Of a stretch of DNA of 32,079 bases, positions 25,010-32,067 are shown piece by piece. Every line of letters begins with the position of its first letter. Position 1 is the first letter of the stretch. The stretch lies in the NCBI GenBank assembly GCA_041602035.1, contig JBFIHA010000034.1, positions 1 to 32,079 on the forward strand, read 5' to 3'. This stretch comes from JAOTVV01 sp041602035. Its GTDB lineage: Bacteria > Gemmatimonadota > Gemmatimonadetes > Gemmatimonadales > GWC2-71-9. The position numbers and the translations under genes are program-made. The notes under the pieces were generated by a model that worked only from the letters and a program-made list of their open reading frames with translations, was not told the DNA's origin and ran no database searches.

Positions 25010-25015
25010 AGTATA
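25010..25015 (-). promoter_or_regulatory. Candidate -10 element of argG
   Basis: TATACT on the minus strand lies 40 bases before the argG start, inside GTGC(N10)GCAC, a short dyad at 25003-25020. No good -35 hexamer is seen. The dyad is too short to call an ArgR box. Confidence 0.35.
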
Positions 25016-25026
25016 TGCACTCGGCT

Positions 25027-25046
25027 CCGCGCTGAGGGAAGCGCGG
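25027..25046. other. Small perfect hairpin between gntP and argG
   Basis: CCGCGCT and AGCGCGG pair perfectly around a 6-base loop. No T run follows on either strand. It could end the gntP transcript or form part of the argG control region. Confidence 0.3.
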
Positions 25047-25090
25047 ACACTGGGACCGGCCGTAGCGGGTCAGAGCTGAGCGTCGCAAAG

Positions 25091-25114
25091 GACGGCAGGA
25101 GGGTAGGATGGTAG
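25091..25114 (-). repeat. Degenerate octamer array
   Basis: GACGGCAG, GAGGGTAG and GATGGTAG keep the 8-bp period of the GACGGTAG family and lie just beyond the gntP stop, with partial complementary units to the right (CTACTCGC...). Confidence 0.5.
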
Positions 25115-25158
25115 GTCTACTCGCCCATTCTCCATACGCTCCTATCGCCTGTTGCGCC

Positions 25159-26532
25159 TTACAACACTACAAATCCCATCGCCAACACTGCCGCGATGCC
25201 GGTGATGCCGGCCACCGCGGAGCCGACGGTCTGGAGCAGATACGCCTGGCTCACGGTCATGCCGGAGAACTGGCTCACCACCCAGAAGTAGCTGTCGTTG
25301 GCGTGCGAGACGGTCATCGAGCCGGCCCCGATCGCGAGCGTCGTGAGCGCCGGGCCGAGGCCGCCGGCGAGCCCCAGCGAGCCGAGCAAGGGCGCGACGA
25401 TGGCGGCCGTCGTGATGATGGCGACGGTGGAGGAACCCAGCGCGGTCTTGAGCGTGGCGGCGATGAGAAAGGGTAACAGGATGCCGAGCGGCCCTAAGCT
25501 CAGGGGCGCGAGCGCTTGCGACAGGTAGTCGCTCAAGGGCGTGGCCTGGAGCACCGCACCCAACGCCCCGCCGGCGCCCGTGATCAGGATGATGCTCCCG
25601 GCGTCTTTCAATCCGGCCCCGACCCACGCGCCATAGACCGCCGGCCGATGCCGCCAGGCCACCGCGAAGGCGATGAACACGCCCAGCAGCAGCGCAGTGT
25701 TGGGATTGCCGAGGAATCGGAGCAGCGTGTAGGCCGCACCCTCGCCGAACGGCTTGGCCGGCAACGCGGCGATCGATTGCACGGCGATCAAGAGCACCGG
25801 CACGGCGATCGGCGCGAAGGCTTTCCACGGCGCGAGGCGCTCCGGCTCGGCAGCATCGACACTCCGAGCGGTTTGCGGCGGTGGCGCTGGCTCCGGCTCG
25901 TGCGCGGGATCGATGTAGATGCGGCGGCCCATGGAGCGCGCAAACAGGTACGTCGCCGCGATCACCGGGATCGTGGTGATGAGTCCCAGAATGATCACGG
26001 TGCCGATGTCGGCGCCGAGTTCCCCGGCGGCGGCGATGGGTCCCGGCGTGGGCGGCACGAAGACGTGGGTCGCGTACAGGCCCATGCTGAGCGCGACCGC
26101 GTAGACCGCCAACGACTGTTTCGCCTGGGCCGCGAGCGACCGGCTGAGCGGGGAGAGCACCACGTAGCCCGAATCGCAGAAGACCGGGATTGAGACGACC
26201 GCTCCCGTCAGGCTCATCGCCAACGCCGATCGCGCGCGCCCCACCCAGCGGATCACCGACTCGGCCATCACGCGCGCCGCCCCGCTCCGTTCCAGGATCG
26301 CCCCGATGATGGTGCCGGCGGCGATCACGATGCCGATGTATCTGAGCGTCCCACCGAACCCGTCGGTGATGGCCCGGATCACCGTCTCGGGCGAGAGCCC
26401 GGCCAGGAGCCCCAATCCATACGCGGTGATCAGCAGCACCACGAACGGATGCATCTTCACCGTCGCGGTCCCCACGATGATGAAGAGGATCGCGAGGATC
26501 AGCAGCAGGAGGAGCACCGGGAGGGAGGTCAT
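25159..26532 (-). CDS. GntP-family permease (gluconate/organic acid:H+ symporter)
   Basis: A 457-residue polytopic inner-membrane protein with about 12 hydrophobic helices. GntP-family signatures are clear: PVFCDSGYVVLSPL (near 116-129), a VFVPPTPGPIAAAGELGADIG loop, IILITGAGGALGAVL, LKTALGSSTVAIITTAAI and SHANDSYFWVVSQFSGM. Members import gluconate, D-serine, citrate or similar acids with protons. The substrate cannot be told from sequence, and no sugar-acid kinase or dehydratase is adjacent. A cytoplasmic loop near 200-235 is Pro/Glu/Ala-rich. It starts at ATG 26532. No Shine-Dalgarno is visible, because the upstream bases are octamer-like (GGCGGTTG at 26548-26555). Confidence 0.93.
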   Translation of the reverse strand: MTSLPVLLLLLILAILFIIVGTATVKMHPFVVLLITAYGLGLLAGLSPETVIRAITDGFGGTLRYIGIVIAAGTIIGAILERSGAARVMAESVIRWVGRARSALAMSLTGAVVSIPVFCDSGYVVLSPLSRSLAAQAKQSLAVYAVALSMGLYATHVFVPPTPGPIAAAGELGADIGTVIILGLITTIPVIAATYLFARSMGRRIYIDPAHEPEPAPPPQTARSVDAAEPERLAPWKAFAPIAVPVLLIAVQSIAALPAKPFGEGAAYTLLRFLGNPNTALLLGVFIAFAVAWRHRPAVYGAWVGAGLKDAGSIILITGAGGALGAVLQATPLSDYLSQALAPLSLGPLGILLPFLIAATLKTALGSSTVAIITTAAIVAPLLGSLGLAGGLGPALTTLAIGAGSMTVSHANDSYFWVVSQFSGMTVSQAYLLQTVGSAVAGITGIAAVLAMGFVVL

Positions 26533-26571
26533 GCGGCTACGCCGCTGGGCGGTTGGGGTTCACCGAGAAAA

Positions 26572-26603
26572 CGTACCGCTTAACCGCCAAACCGCCTAAC
26601 GCC
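26572..26603 (+). repeat. Octamer array upstream of gntP
   Basis: Units CGTACCGC, TTAACCGC, CAAACCGC and CTAACGCC. A reverse-oriented GGCGGTTG at 26548-26555 can pair with the middle units. Confidence 0.85.
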
Positions 26604-26678
26604 TATGTTGGCCTTCGTGGCGGCGTACTCGGAGACAGCGATACGATCGATTCGCCGACGTGCCCCCAGGGAACGCGC

Positions 26679-26966
26679 CTACTCGGGGGGTGGGAGCCGG
26701 TCCCGGTGACGCTCCTGTTGCAGCAGGCGCTCCATGAACTCGACGCGCTCCTCCAGGTCCCGGACCTGTTGGTCGGAGCCCGACAGTTGCGCGACCAGCG
26801 TCTCCGTCTCACCGAACCGCTCCTCGAGCTCCGCGAGCCGTCGCGCCAACGCGGAATCCGTCGGTGTCGATTTGATTCGACCAACCAGCGTCAGGCCGAA
26901 CACACCAGCGACGCCGATGCCCGTCAGGCCTCCAAAGGCGAGAAGGATCAACAGCACCGTCTCCAT
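26679..26966 (-). CDS. Membrane-anchored coiled-coil peptide (copy B)
   Basis: A 95-residue protein starts at ATG 26966, with only a weak GAG upstream. The N-terminal membrane helix (METVLLILLAFGGLTGIGVA, continuing GVFGLTLVG) is followed by a coiled coil (ALARRLAELEERFGETETLV) and then VRDLEERVEFMERLLQQER. Plan, length and the ERVEF-ERLL motif match copy A at 23222-23515, and both end in a short Pro-rich tail, so they are paralogues. The function is unknown. Confidence 0.7.
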   Translation of the reverse strand: METVLLILLAFGGLTGIGVAGVFGLTLVGRIKSTPTDSALARRLAELEERFGETETLVAQLSGSDQQVRDLEERVEFMERLLQQERHRDRLPPPE

Positions 26967-27111
26967 GGTCAACTCGCGGCTGAGGTCGGGTTCGCCTCGT
27001 TTTCAATCGGCCACCGCAAGGCCCGAGTGTCAAGCGTGAACCATCCGAACCGATCCCGCCGATCCGAACTACACCGGGCTGCATGTACGATGCCCCCCTC
27101 TACCCTCCGTC

Positions 27112-27195
27112 ATGTCCGTGACCGCCCCCGTCGTGGCGGACCGCGTGGGTACCACGCTGCTGCACGAGCACGTGCTGGTCGCGCCGACGGAATGA
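27112..27195 (+). pseudogene. 5' fragment of a phosphotriesterase-like gene
   Basis: An ATG at 27112 opens 27 codons ending in TGA. The product contains RVGTTLLHEHVLV, the N-terminal HxH metal-binding motif of phosphotriesterase-like hydrolases. Bases 27147-27180 match 29399-29432 of the intact gene downstream at 31 of 34 positions. Everything after HEHVLV is missing, so it is a remnant. It is directly joined to the next remnant. Confidence 0.75.
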
Positions 27196-27317
27196 TGCGC
27201 GACCGGGAACGGTCGGAGCATCGTGCCTGTGTTGCGGCACGGTGGGCCGGGCGGAACCCGTGTACCGCCGGCGTGGTGGCCTCGCTCCGCAGCAGAGCAC
27301 GGACGGTCTTGCCCTAG
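27195..27317 (+). pseudogene. 3' fragment of a TonB-domain lipoprotein gene
   Basis: These 41 codons align with the last 41 codons of the gene at 22327-23154 (bases 23032-23154), with 15 mismatches in 123 bases by hand and no indels, ending in the same position with TAG. The 5' 85 percent of the gene is absent. The peptide RDRERSEHRACVAARWAGRN could still be translated from ATG 27192/27195 but lacks any signal. Confidence 0.85.
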
Positions 27318-27691
27318 TCGCTCCTGGCGGGCGAGCGCGAAGCCCGCGAACGAGGAGCACCGCTCAGAAACTTCCGCAGCCGCTCGGTCTCGAACAGCAC
27401 GACCGACCCGGCCGTCACCAGCGTCACGACGACCAGGATCACCGCCATCCGCACCCACGGCTCGCCGCCGTCGATCCGCCGCGCCGTGAGCACGACAGTG
27501 GTGCGGACCCACTCGAGCGCGCCCGCGACCAAGACCAGCTGAAGCAGCCGAGCGACCCACTGCCGGCGGATGAACAGAAGCAAGGGCAGGGCGAGGCACA
27601 CCCACGGCAGGATCGGCACGTCGTGCCGAGAGAAGTGCGCGGCGAGCACCACCAGGCTCAGCACGATTGGGGTGAGCAGCAGTCCGGTCAC
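27314..27691 (-). CDS. Four-helix membrane protein of unknown function
   Basis: The GTG start has GGAG 5 bases upstream, and the product is 125 aa. Four hydrophobic helices are visible at about 3-19, 25-41, 49-63 and 79-100. The loop motifs RRQWVARLLQ, EWVRTTVVLTARRIDGGEPW and a final VLFETERLRKFL resemble small hypothetical membrane proteins found in several phyla; no function is known. Its TAG stop overlaps the TAG of the facing TonB fragment in the palindrome CTAG. The Ser/Arg-rich C-terminus (SRASRSPARSD) may be an added tail. Confidence 0.75.
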   Translation of the reverse strand: MTGLLLTPIVLSLVVLAAHFSRHDVPILPWVCLALPLLLFIRRQWVARLLQLVLVAGALEWVRTTVVLTARRIDGGEPWVRMAVILVVVTLVTAGSVVLFETERLRKFLSGAPRSRASRSPARSD

Positions 27692-27833
27692 GGTCGCTCC
27701 GTCGATGCGTGTGGCGCACCGAGAGTTCGCGGTAGCTCAGCGCGGTGCGTTCGCGAGCGGAATATACCCACGGCCGTCTCGGCCCGACCCCGTACCGATA
27801 CCGTCACTCCTGGCCCCCCGCACCGACGCGCCG

Positions 27834-27841
27834 TACGTTTG
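27834..27841 (+). promoter_or_regulatory. Candidate TAnnTTTG promoter element
   Basis: TACGTTTG lies 25 bases before the amidohydrolase GTG, inside the same 13-mer found before the BNR gene (5131-5143). It would give a short leader that just includes the GGAGG site at 27857-27861. Confidence 0.38.
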
Positions 27842-27866
27842 CTCTTCTCGTAGCACGGAGGTCACG

Positions 27867-29237
27867 GTGCGTCGGATCATGCTTCCGCTCACGCTGTTCG
27901 CGCTGGTCGCGTGCCAGGCCGAGCCGGCGTCACGGTATGCCATCGTGGGCGCGACCCTGCTGGATGGCACGGGTGCCGCACCGGTCGAAGACGCGGTGGT
28001 GGTGGTGGGCGACGGACGGATCGTGTGCGCGGGACCGCGATCCGACTGCCCTGTGCCGACCGACGCGGAGACGATCGACGCCACCGGAGCGTGGCTCACA
28101 CCCGGCCTGATCGACGCCCACGTGCACTTCAGTCAAACCGGGTGGTATGACGGCCGTCCCGACGCCGTGGATTTCCGGGACCGGTACCCATACCCCGACG
28201 TCATCGCCGATCTCGAGGCCAACCCGCAGCGGTTCTTCGAGGCGTATCTCTGCTCAGGGGTCACGGCCGTGTTCGACGTGGGCGGATACCCGTGGACCTG
28301 GTCACTGCGCCGGCGGTTCCGGGACGACCCGCACGCTCCCCGGATCGCCGCCGCCGGCCCGCTGCTCTCGACCGTGGACTTCTGGCTCAACCTGGCCGGG
28401 CAACAGCAGTTCATCTACATGGCGGACGAGGAGACGGTGCGCCGGGCGGTCCAGAGCCACGCCGCATTTGCGACCGATGCGGTGAAGATCTGGTACATCA
28501 TGCCGCCTCAACCGCCGGACACCGCCCGCGTGCAGCGCCTGGTGCGGGCCGCCGCCGACGAAGCGGCGGCGCGGGGGCTGCGCCTGATCGTGCACGCGAC
28601 GGGGCTGTGGGAGGCAAAGGATGCCGTGCGGGCGGGTGCGGACCTCCTGGTCCACAGCGTGTGGTCGGAACCCGTGGACGACGAATTCGTCGCCCTGGCC
28701 CGGGAAAGCGGCGTGGTGTACACGCCCACCAACACGGTGGTGGAAGGCTACCAGCACGCCGCCGCCGGAACGGTGGACGGTTCGCTCTATCCCCTCGAGT
28801 GCGCGGACCAGCGGTCGCGCGACCTCGTCGCGTCACCGCCACCGCCGGAGCGCATTCCCCAGTGGCGGATGAGCGCCGAGGCCGTGCGGGCCCTGGAGCG
28901 TCGGATGGAGGTCGGGCGGCAGAATGCCAAGCGGTTGCACGATGCCGGTGTCGCCGTGGCCGTGGGCACCGACGCCGGCAATCCCGGCACGCTGCACGGG
29001 CCGTCCATCTATCGCGAGATGGAGCAGCTGCAGCAGGCGGGACTCGCCCCCATGGACGTGCTGGTGGCGGCCACGAGGATCGGCGCCCGCGCCATGGGCC
29101 GTGAAGCCGAGCTGGGCACGATCGCGGAGGGGAAGCTGGCCGATCTCGTGCTGGTCGCCGCGGACCCCACGACGGACATCGCCAACATGCGTCGAGTGCG
29201 GTGGGTGATGAAGGGGGGCGTGATCGTGCATGATTGA
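27867..29237 (+). CDS. Amidohydrolase-family lipoprotein
   Basis: GTG 27867 has GGAGG 5 bases upstream and starts the lipoprotein signal MRRIMLPLTLFALVAC (Cys16; 456 aa). The mature protein has the amidohydrolase barrel of the imidazolonepropionase/prolidase-like kind. Visible metal ligands are H85 and H87 in DAHVHF, candidate carboxylated K207 in DAVKIWY, H243 in IVHATG, H263 in LVHSVW, and D369 in GTDAG. The composite beta domain that frames the barrel is present at both ends (VGATLLDGTGAAPVEDAVVV and LADLVLVAADPTTDIANMRR). It should hydrolyse an amide or ester bond at the envelope surface. It is 21 bases from the phosphotriesterase-like gene, so the two are surely co-transcribed. Confidence 0.92.
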   Translation: MRRIMLPLTLFALVACQAEPASRYAIVGATLLDGTGAAPVEDAVVVVGDGRIVCAGPRSDCPVPTDAETIDATGAWLTPGLIDAHVHFSQTGWYDGRPDAVDFRDRYPYPDVIADLEANPQRFFEAYLCSGVTAVFDVGGYPWTWSLRRRFRDDPHAPRIAAAGPLLSTVDFWLNLAGQQQFIYMADEETVRRAVQSHAAFATDAVKIWYIMPPQPPDTARVQRLVRAAADEAAARGLRLIVHATGLWEAKDAVRAGADLLVHSVWSEPVDDEFVALARESGVVYTPTNTVVEGYQHAAAGTVDGSLYPLECADQRSRDLVASPPPPERIPQWRMSAEAVRALERRMEVGRQNAKRLHDAGVAVAVGTDAGNPGTLHGPSIYREMEQLQQAGLAPMDVLVAATRIGARAMGREAELGTIAEGKLADLVLVAADPTTDIANMRRVRWVMKGGVIVHD

Positions 29238-29258
29238 CCGGCGAGGTTCGCTCGCACC

Positions 29259-30296
29259 ATGAGGTCACAGGCGTCACACGTAACTCCTACGTCCATCCCA
29301 CTGCTGGTGATGGTGGCGAGCCTCTCGGCCTGCGCGTCGGACGCCCCCGCCCCCGCGATCATCATGACCGTGAACGGGCCGATCGCACCGGAACAGATGG
29401 GCACCACGCTGCCGCACGAGCACGTGCTGGTGGACTTCATCGGTGCCGAGTCGGTGAGCCCCGACCGCTACGATCGAGATACCGTCTTCGAGACCGTCCT
29501 GCCGTACCTGCGGCAGGCGCGCACCCTCGGCGCGCGGACCCTGATCGATGCCACGCCGGCGTACCTGGGGCGCGATCCGCTGCTGCTCCAGCGACTGGGC
29601 GACGCGAGCGGCGTGCGCCTGCTGGTCAGCACCGGCTACTACGGCGCCCGCGACGACCAGCACCTGCCGAGCCACGCGTTCACGGACTCTGCTGACGCGC
29701 TGGCCGCACGGTGGACCCGCGAGTGGACCGCGGGCATCGACGGCACCGGTATCAAGCCGGGGTTCATCAAGATCGGGGTGGACCCGGGGCCGCTGTCCGC
29801 CATGGACCGCAAGCTGATCGAAGCGGCGGCGCGCACGCACCTCGCGACCGGCCTCACGATCGCCGCGCACACCGGGCCGGCCACCGGCGCCCTGGAACAA
29901 CTCGCCGTGCTCGAAGCGGAAGGCGTGGACGCGAGTGCCTGGATCTGGGTACACGCCCAGGCCGAACCGGACTCCACGATGCACGTGCGCGCAGCGCGGA
30001 ACGGTGCCTGGATCTCGTTTGACGGACTGGCGCCGGACAACGTGGAGCGCTACGTGGCGCGGGTGGCGTTCATGAAGGGGCAGGGGCTGCTCCATCGCGT
30101 ACTGGTGTCGCACGACGCGGGCTGGTACCACGTAGGCGAGCCCAGCGGCGGCACGTTCCGCCCGTTCGATACCCTGTTCACCGCGTTCCTCCCTGCGCTC
30201 AGGGCCGCCGGGTTCACGGACGAGGAGATTCGCCAGCTGACGGTCGCCAATCCCGGGGAGGCGTTTGCCGTCCGCGTTCGGGCGCGTGGGCGGTAA
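29259..30296 (+). CDS. Phosphotriesterase-like lipoprotein hydrolase
   Basis: A 345-residue protein with lipoprotein signal VASLSAC (Cys25). It is a binuclear-metal hydrolase of the phosphotriesterase (PTE/PLL) family. All ligands are present: H53 and H55 in LPHEHVLVD, bridging K171 in FIKIGVD, H204 in AAHTG, H232 in WVHAQ and D286 in SHDAGW. Family members hydrolyse lactones, phosphoesters or related esters; lactonase activity is common but substrate choice cannot be read here. It follows the amidohydrolase gene closely, although the ribosome site is weak. The stop is in GGCGGTAA (30289-30296), identical in form to octamer-array units. A 5' fragment of a related gene lies at 27112. Confidence 0.93.
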   Translation: MRSQASHVTPTSIPLLVMVASLSACASDAPAPAIIMTVNGPIAPEQMGTTLPHEHVLVDFIGAESVSPDRYDRDTVFETVLPYLRQARTLGARTLIDATPAYLGRDPLLLQRLGDASGVRLLVSTGYYGARDDQHLPSHAFTDSADALAARWTREWTAGIDGTGIKPGFIKIGVDPGPLSAMDRKLIEAAARTHLATGLTIAAHTGPATGALEQLAVLEAEGVDASAWIWVHAQAEPDSTMHVRAARNGAWISFDGLAPDNVERYVARVAFMKGQGLLHRVLVSHDAGWYHVGEPSGGTFRPFDTLFTAFLPALRAAGFTDEEIRQLTVANPGEAFAVRVRARGR

Positions 30297-30394
30297 CGAG
30301 GCGTCGAGGCGACCGGTGGACGATTCCAGTCGCGCGAGGCATACTTGCGACGGATGATTGCACGCTCTGACGAGACGCGAACCGGAGACGAATT

Positions 30395-31150
30395 GTGAAC
30401 CTGAGAACCGTGGGTTGGCTGATGACGGGAGCGCTGGTGGCCGCGGCCTGTGCCTCGGACGAGGCCGACCAGGCTGCCGAGCCCTGCGCAGGCATCAACG
30501 TGTTGAGCGACGCCGAGCGGGCCGACGGCTGGACGCTGCTGTTCGACGGCGAGAGCCTGGCCGGATGGCACGGCTACAACGGCGGCGCCCTCGAGTCGTG
30601 GACCATCGAGGACTGCGCCATGAAGTCGGTGGGGACCGAGGGCAATTACGGCAGCGACATGCGGACCGACCTGGCGTCGGACCGCGAGTACACCAACTTC
30701 GAGCTGAGCCTCGACTGGAAGACCACCGCGGGCGGCAACAGCGGCATCATGTACGGGGTCATTGAGGACCCGATGTACGACGCCGCCTGGAAGACGGGTC
30801 CCGAGTACCAGATCGTGGACGACCTCGGGTTCCCGGACCCGCTGCAGGACTGGCACAAGACCGCGGCCGACTACGAGATGCACCCGGCCGCGGCGGACAA
30901 GCCCTTGAAGCCGGTGGGCGAGTGGAACACCACCCGGATCGTGGTGCACGACAACCACGTGGAACACTGGCTCAACGGTGTGAAGGTGGTGGAGTTCATG
31001 CGCTGGACCGATGACTGGGAGCAGCGCAAGAACGCCGGCAAGTGGAAGGACACCCCCGACTATGGCCGTGCGGCGACCGGCCACATCGTGATCCAGGACC
31101 ACGGCAGCGTGCTGTGGTTCCGGAACGTGAAAGTTCGGGAGATGACGTAG
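30395..31150 (+). CDS. DUF1080 (3-keto-disaccharide hydrolase-like) lipoprotein
   Basis: The GTG start has GGAGA upstream and gives a lipoprotein signal ending ALVAAAC (Cys19; 251 aa). The mature chain is a single DUF1080 domain, a concanavalin-like jelly roll: LFDGESLAGWHG (49-60), NFELSLDWKT, GGNSGIMYGV, GPEYQIVDD, GEWNTTRIVV, HWLNG (191-195) and a closing GHIVIQDHGSVLWFRNVKVRE. Some family members hydrolyse 3-keto-glycosides made by sugar oxidoreductases. No such oxidoreductase lies in the window, so the substrate is unproved. It is the third lipoprotein hydrolase in a row, and octamer units begin directly after its stop. Confidence 0.93.
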   Translation: MNLRTVGWLMTGALVAAACASDEADQAAEPCAGINVLSDAERADGWTLLFDGESLAGWHGYNGGALESWTIEDCAMKSVGTEGNYGSDMRTDLASDREYTNFELSLDWKTTAGGNSGIMYGVIEDPMYDAAWKTGPEYQIVDDLGFPDPLQDWHKTAADYEMHPAAADKPLKPVGEWNTTRIVVHDNHVEHWLNGVKVVEFMRWTDDWEQRKNAGKWKDTPDYGRAATGHIVIQDHGSVLWFRNVKVREMT

Positions 31151-31229
31151 GACGGTAGGACGGTAGGACGGTAAGGCGGTAGGACGGTAGGACGACTCCA
31201 ACCGCCGAACCGCCTAACCGCTTATCCGC
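31151..31229. repeat. Two-dialect octamer array
   Basis: Five units of GACGGTAG type (31151-31190: GACGGTAG twice, GACGGTAA, GGCGGTAG, GACGGTAG) are followed by GACGACT and four units of the other dialect (31198-31229: CCAACCGC, CGAACCGC, CTAACCGC, TTATCCGC). The two halves run in opposite senses and are partly complementary. Confidence 0.93.
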
Positions 31230-31230
31230 C

Positions 31231-31238
31231 GACATTTG
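31231..31238 (+). promoter_or_regulatory. Candidate promoter element next to the AKR-like start
   Basis: GACATTTG is one base from TAnnTTTG and ends 7 bases before the ATG at 31246. No Shine-Dalgarno is present, which would suit a leaderless transcript. Confidence 0.3.
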
Positions 31239-31245
31239 CCGACCG

Positions 31246-32067
31246 ATGGACCTGCGACAACGTGTGCCCCTGGGCAGGACCGGCGTGATGGTGAGCCGTC
31301 TGGGATTGGCGTCGGGCTATGGCGTCCCCGCGGCCGCGATCGAGAAGGCCGTTCGCGAGCACGGGATCAACTACCTCTACCTGTCCCCGGTGCTCAACCT
31401 GCGCAGCATGGTGCGGGCGGTCCGGAACCTCTCTACCGTGCGTGACGACCTCTTCGTCGTGCTGGCTCGCCCAATCCTCCGAGCGTTCCGCCTGGAGCGC
31501 TATGTGGAGCGCTGGCTGAAGAAGCTCGGGCTCGAGTGGGCCGATCTGTTGTTCCAGGGGATGAGCAAGCCGCCGAGCGACGCCCTGCTGGAGCGGGTGC
31601 AGCGGCTCAAGGACCGCGGCACGGTGCGGTTCGTCGGCGTCTCGAGCCACGCGCGGCCGTTCCTCGGCCGCATCGCCCGAGGTGAGGTGCAAGGGTTGGT
31701 GGACTTCATGCACGTCCGCTACAACGCGGTGCACAGCGGCGCCGAACGGGACGTGTTCCCGCATCTGCCGGCGGACGGTCGTCCGGGCATCGTGATCTAC
31801 ACCGCCACCTGCTGGCGCAAGCTGCTCAAGCCCAGGCTCATGCCGCCGGGCGAGCGCCCGCTCACGGCGGCGGAGTGCTACCGCTTCGTGCTCTCCCATC
31901 CCGACGTGAACGTCTGCATCATGGCTCCCTCCAACGCGGCGCAGATGGAGGACGATCTCGCCGCGTTGGATGCCGGTCCGCTCGACGAGGAGGAGATGAG
32001 CCGCGTACGGCACATCGGCAGCTACATCTACGGCGTCAAAAAGGCGACGCCGTTCCTCGCGCGATAG
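31246..32067 (+). CDS. Aldo/keto-reductase-fold protein lacking the catalytic tetrad
   Basis: The 273-residue protein follows the aldo/keto reductase barrel: LGRTGVMVSRLGLASGYG at the start, AVREHGINYLYLSP, a LKKLGLEWADLLF helix-strand, VQRLKDRGTVRFVGVSSHAR, the YNAVHSGAERDVFP strand-helix, and a C-terminal HPDVNVCIMAPSNAAQMEDDL. The four AKR catalytic residues are missing. The Asp of FDT is Tyr45 (YLYLS), the Tyr of YG is replaced by Leu (about residue 50), the Lys of ATK is Arg75 (VLARP), and the His of LLH falls in LLFQGM (103-106). It may be a pseudo-enzyme, a binding protein, or act by other residues. Cys193 and Cys208 are free candidates. It starts at ATG 31246 without a ribosome site, on the same strand as the hydrolase cluster but separated by arrays. 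Confidence 0.85.
   Translation: MDLRQRVPLGRTGVMVSRLGLASGYGVPAAAIEKAVREHGINYLYLSPVLNLRSMVRAVRNLSTVRDDLFVVLARPILRAFRLERYVERWLKKLGLEWADLLFQGMSKPPSDALLERVQRLKDRGTVRFVGVSSHARPFLGRIARGEVQGLVDFMHVRYNAVHSGAERDVFPHLPADGRPGIVIYTATCWRKLLKPRLMPPGERPLTAAECYRFVLSHPDVNVCIMAPSNAAQMEDDLAALDAGPLDEEEMSRVRHIGSYIYGVKKATPFLAR

Noticed and set aside
25003..25020. ArgR box in front of argG
   Set aside because: Only GTGC/GCAC pair in the dyad; the core does not fit the known operator consensus well enough.
26553..27317. A 254-codon plus-strand gene
   Set aside because: Only its last 41 codons look protein-like, and these are the TonB-gene fragment. The rest is antisense to the coiled-coil gene at 26679 or crosses the phosphotriesterase remnant in another frame.
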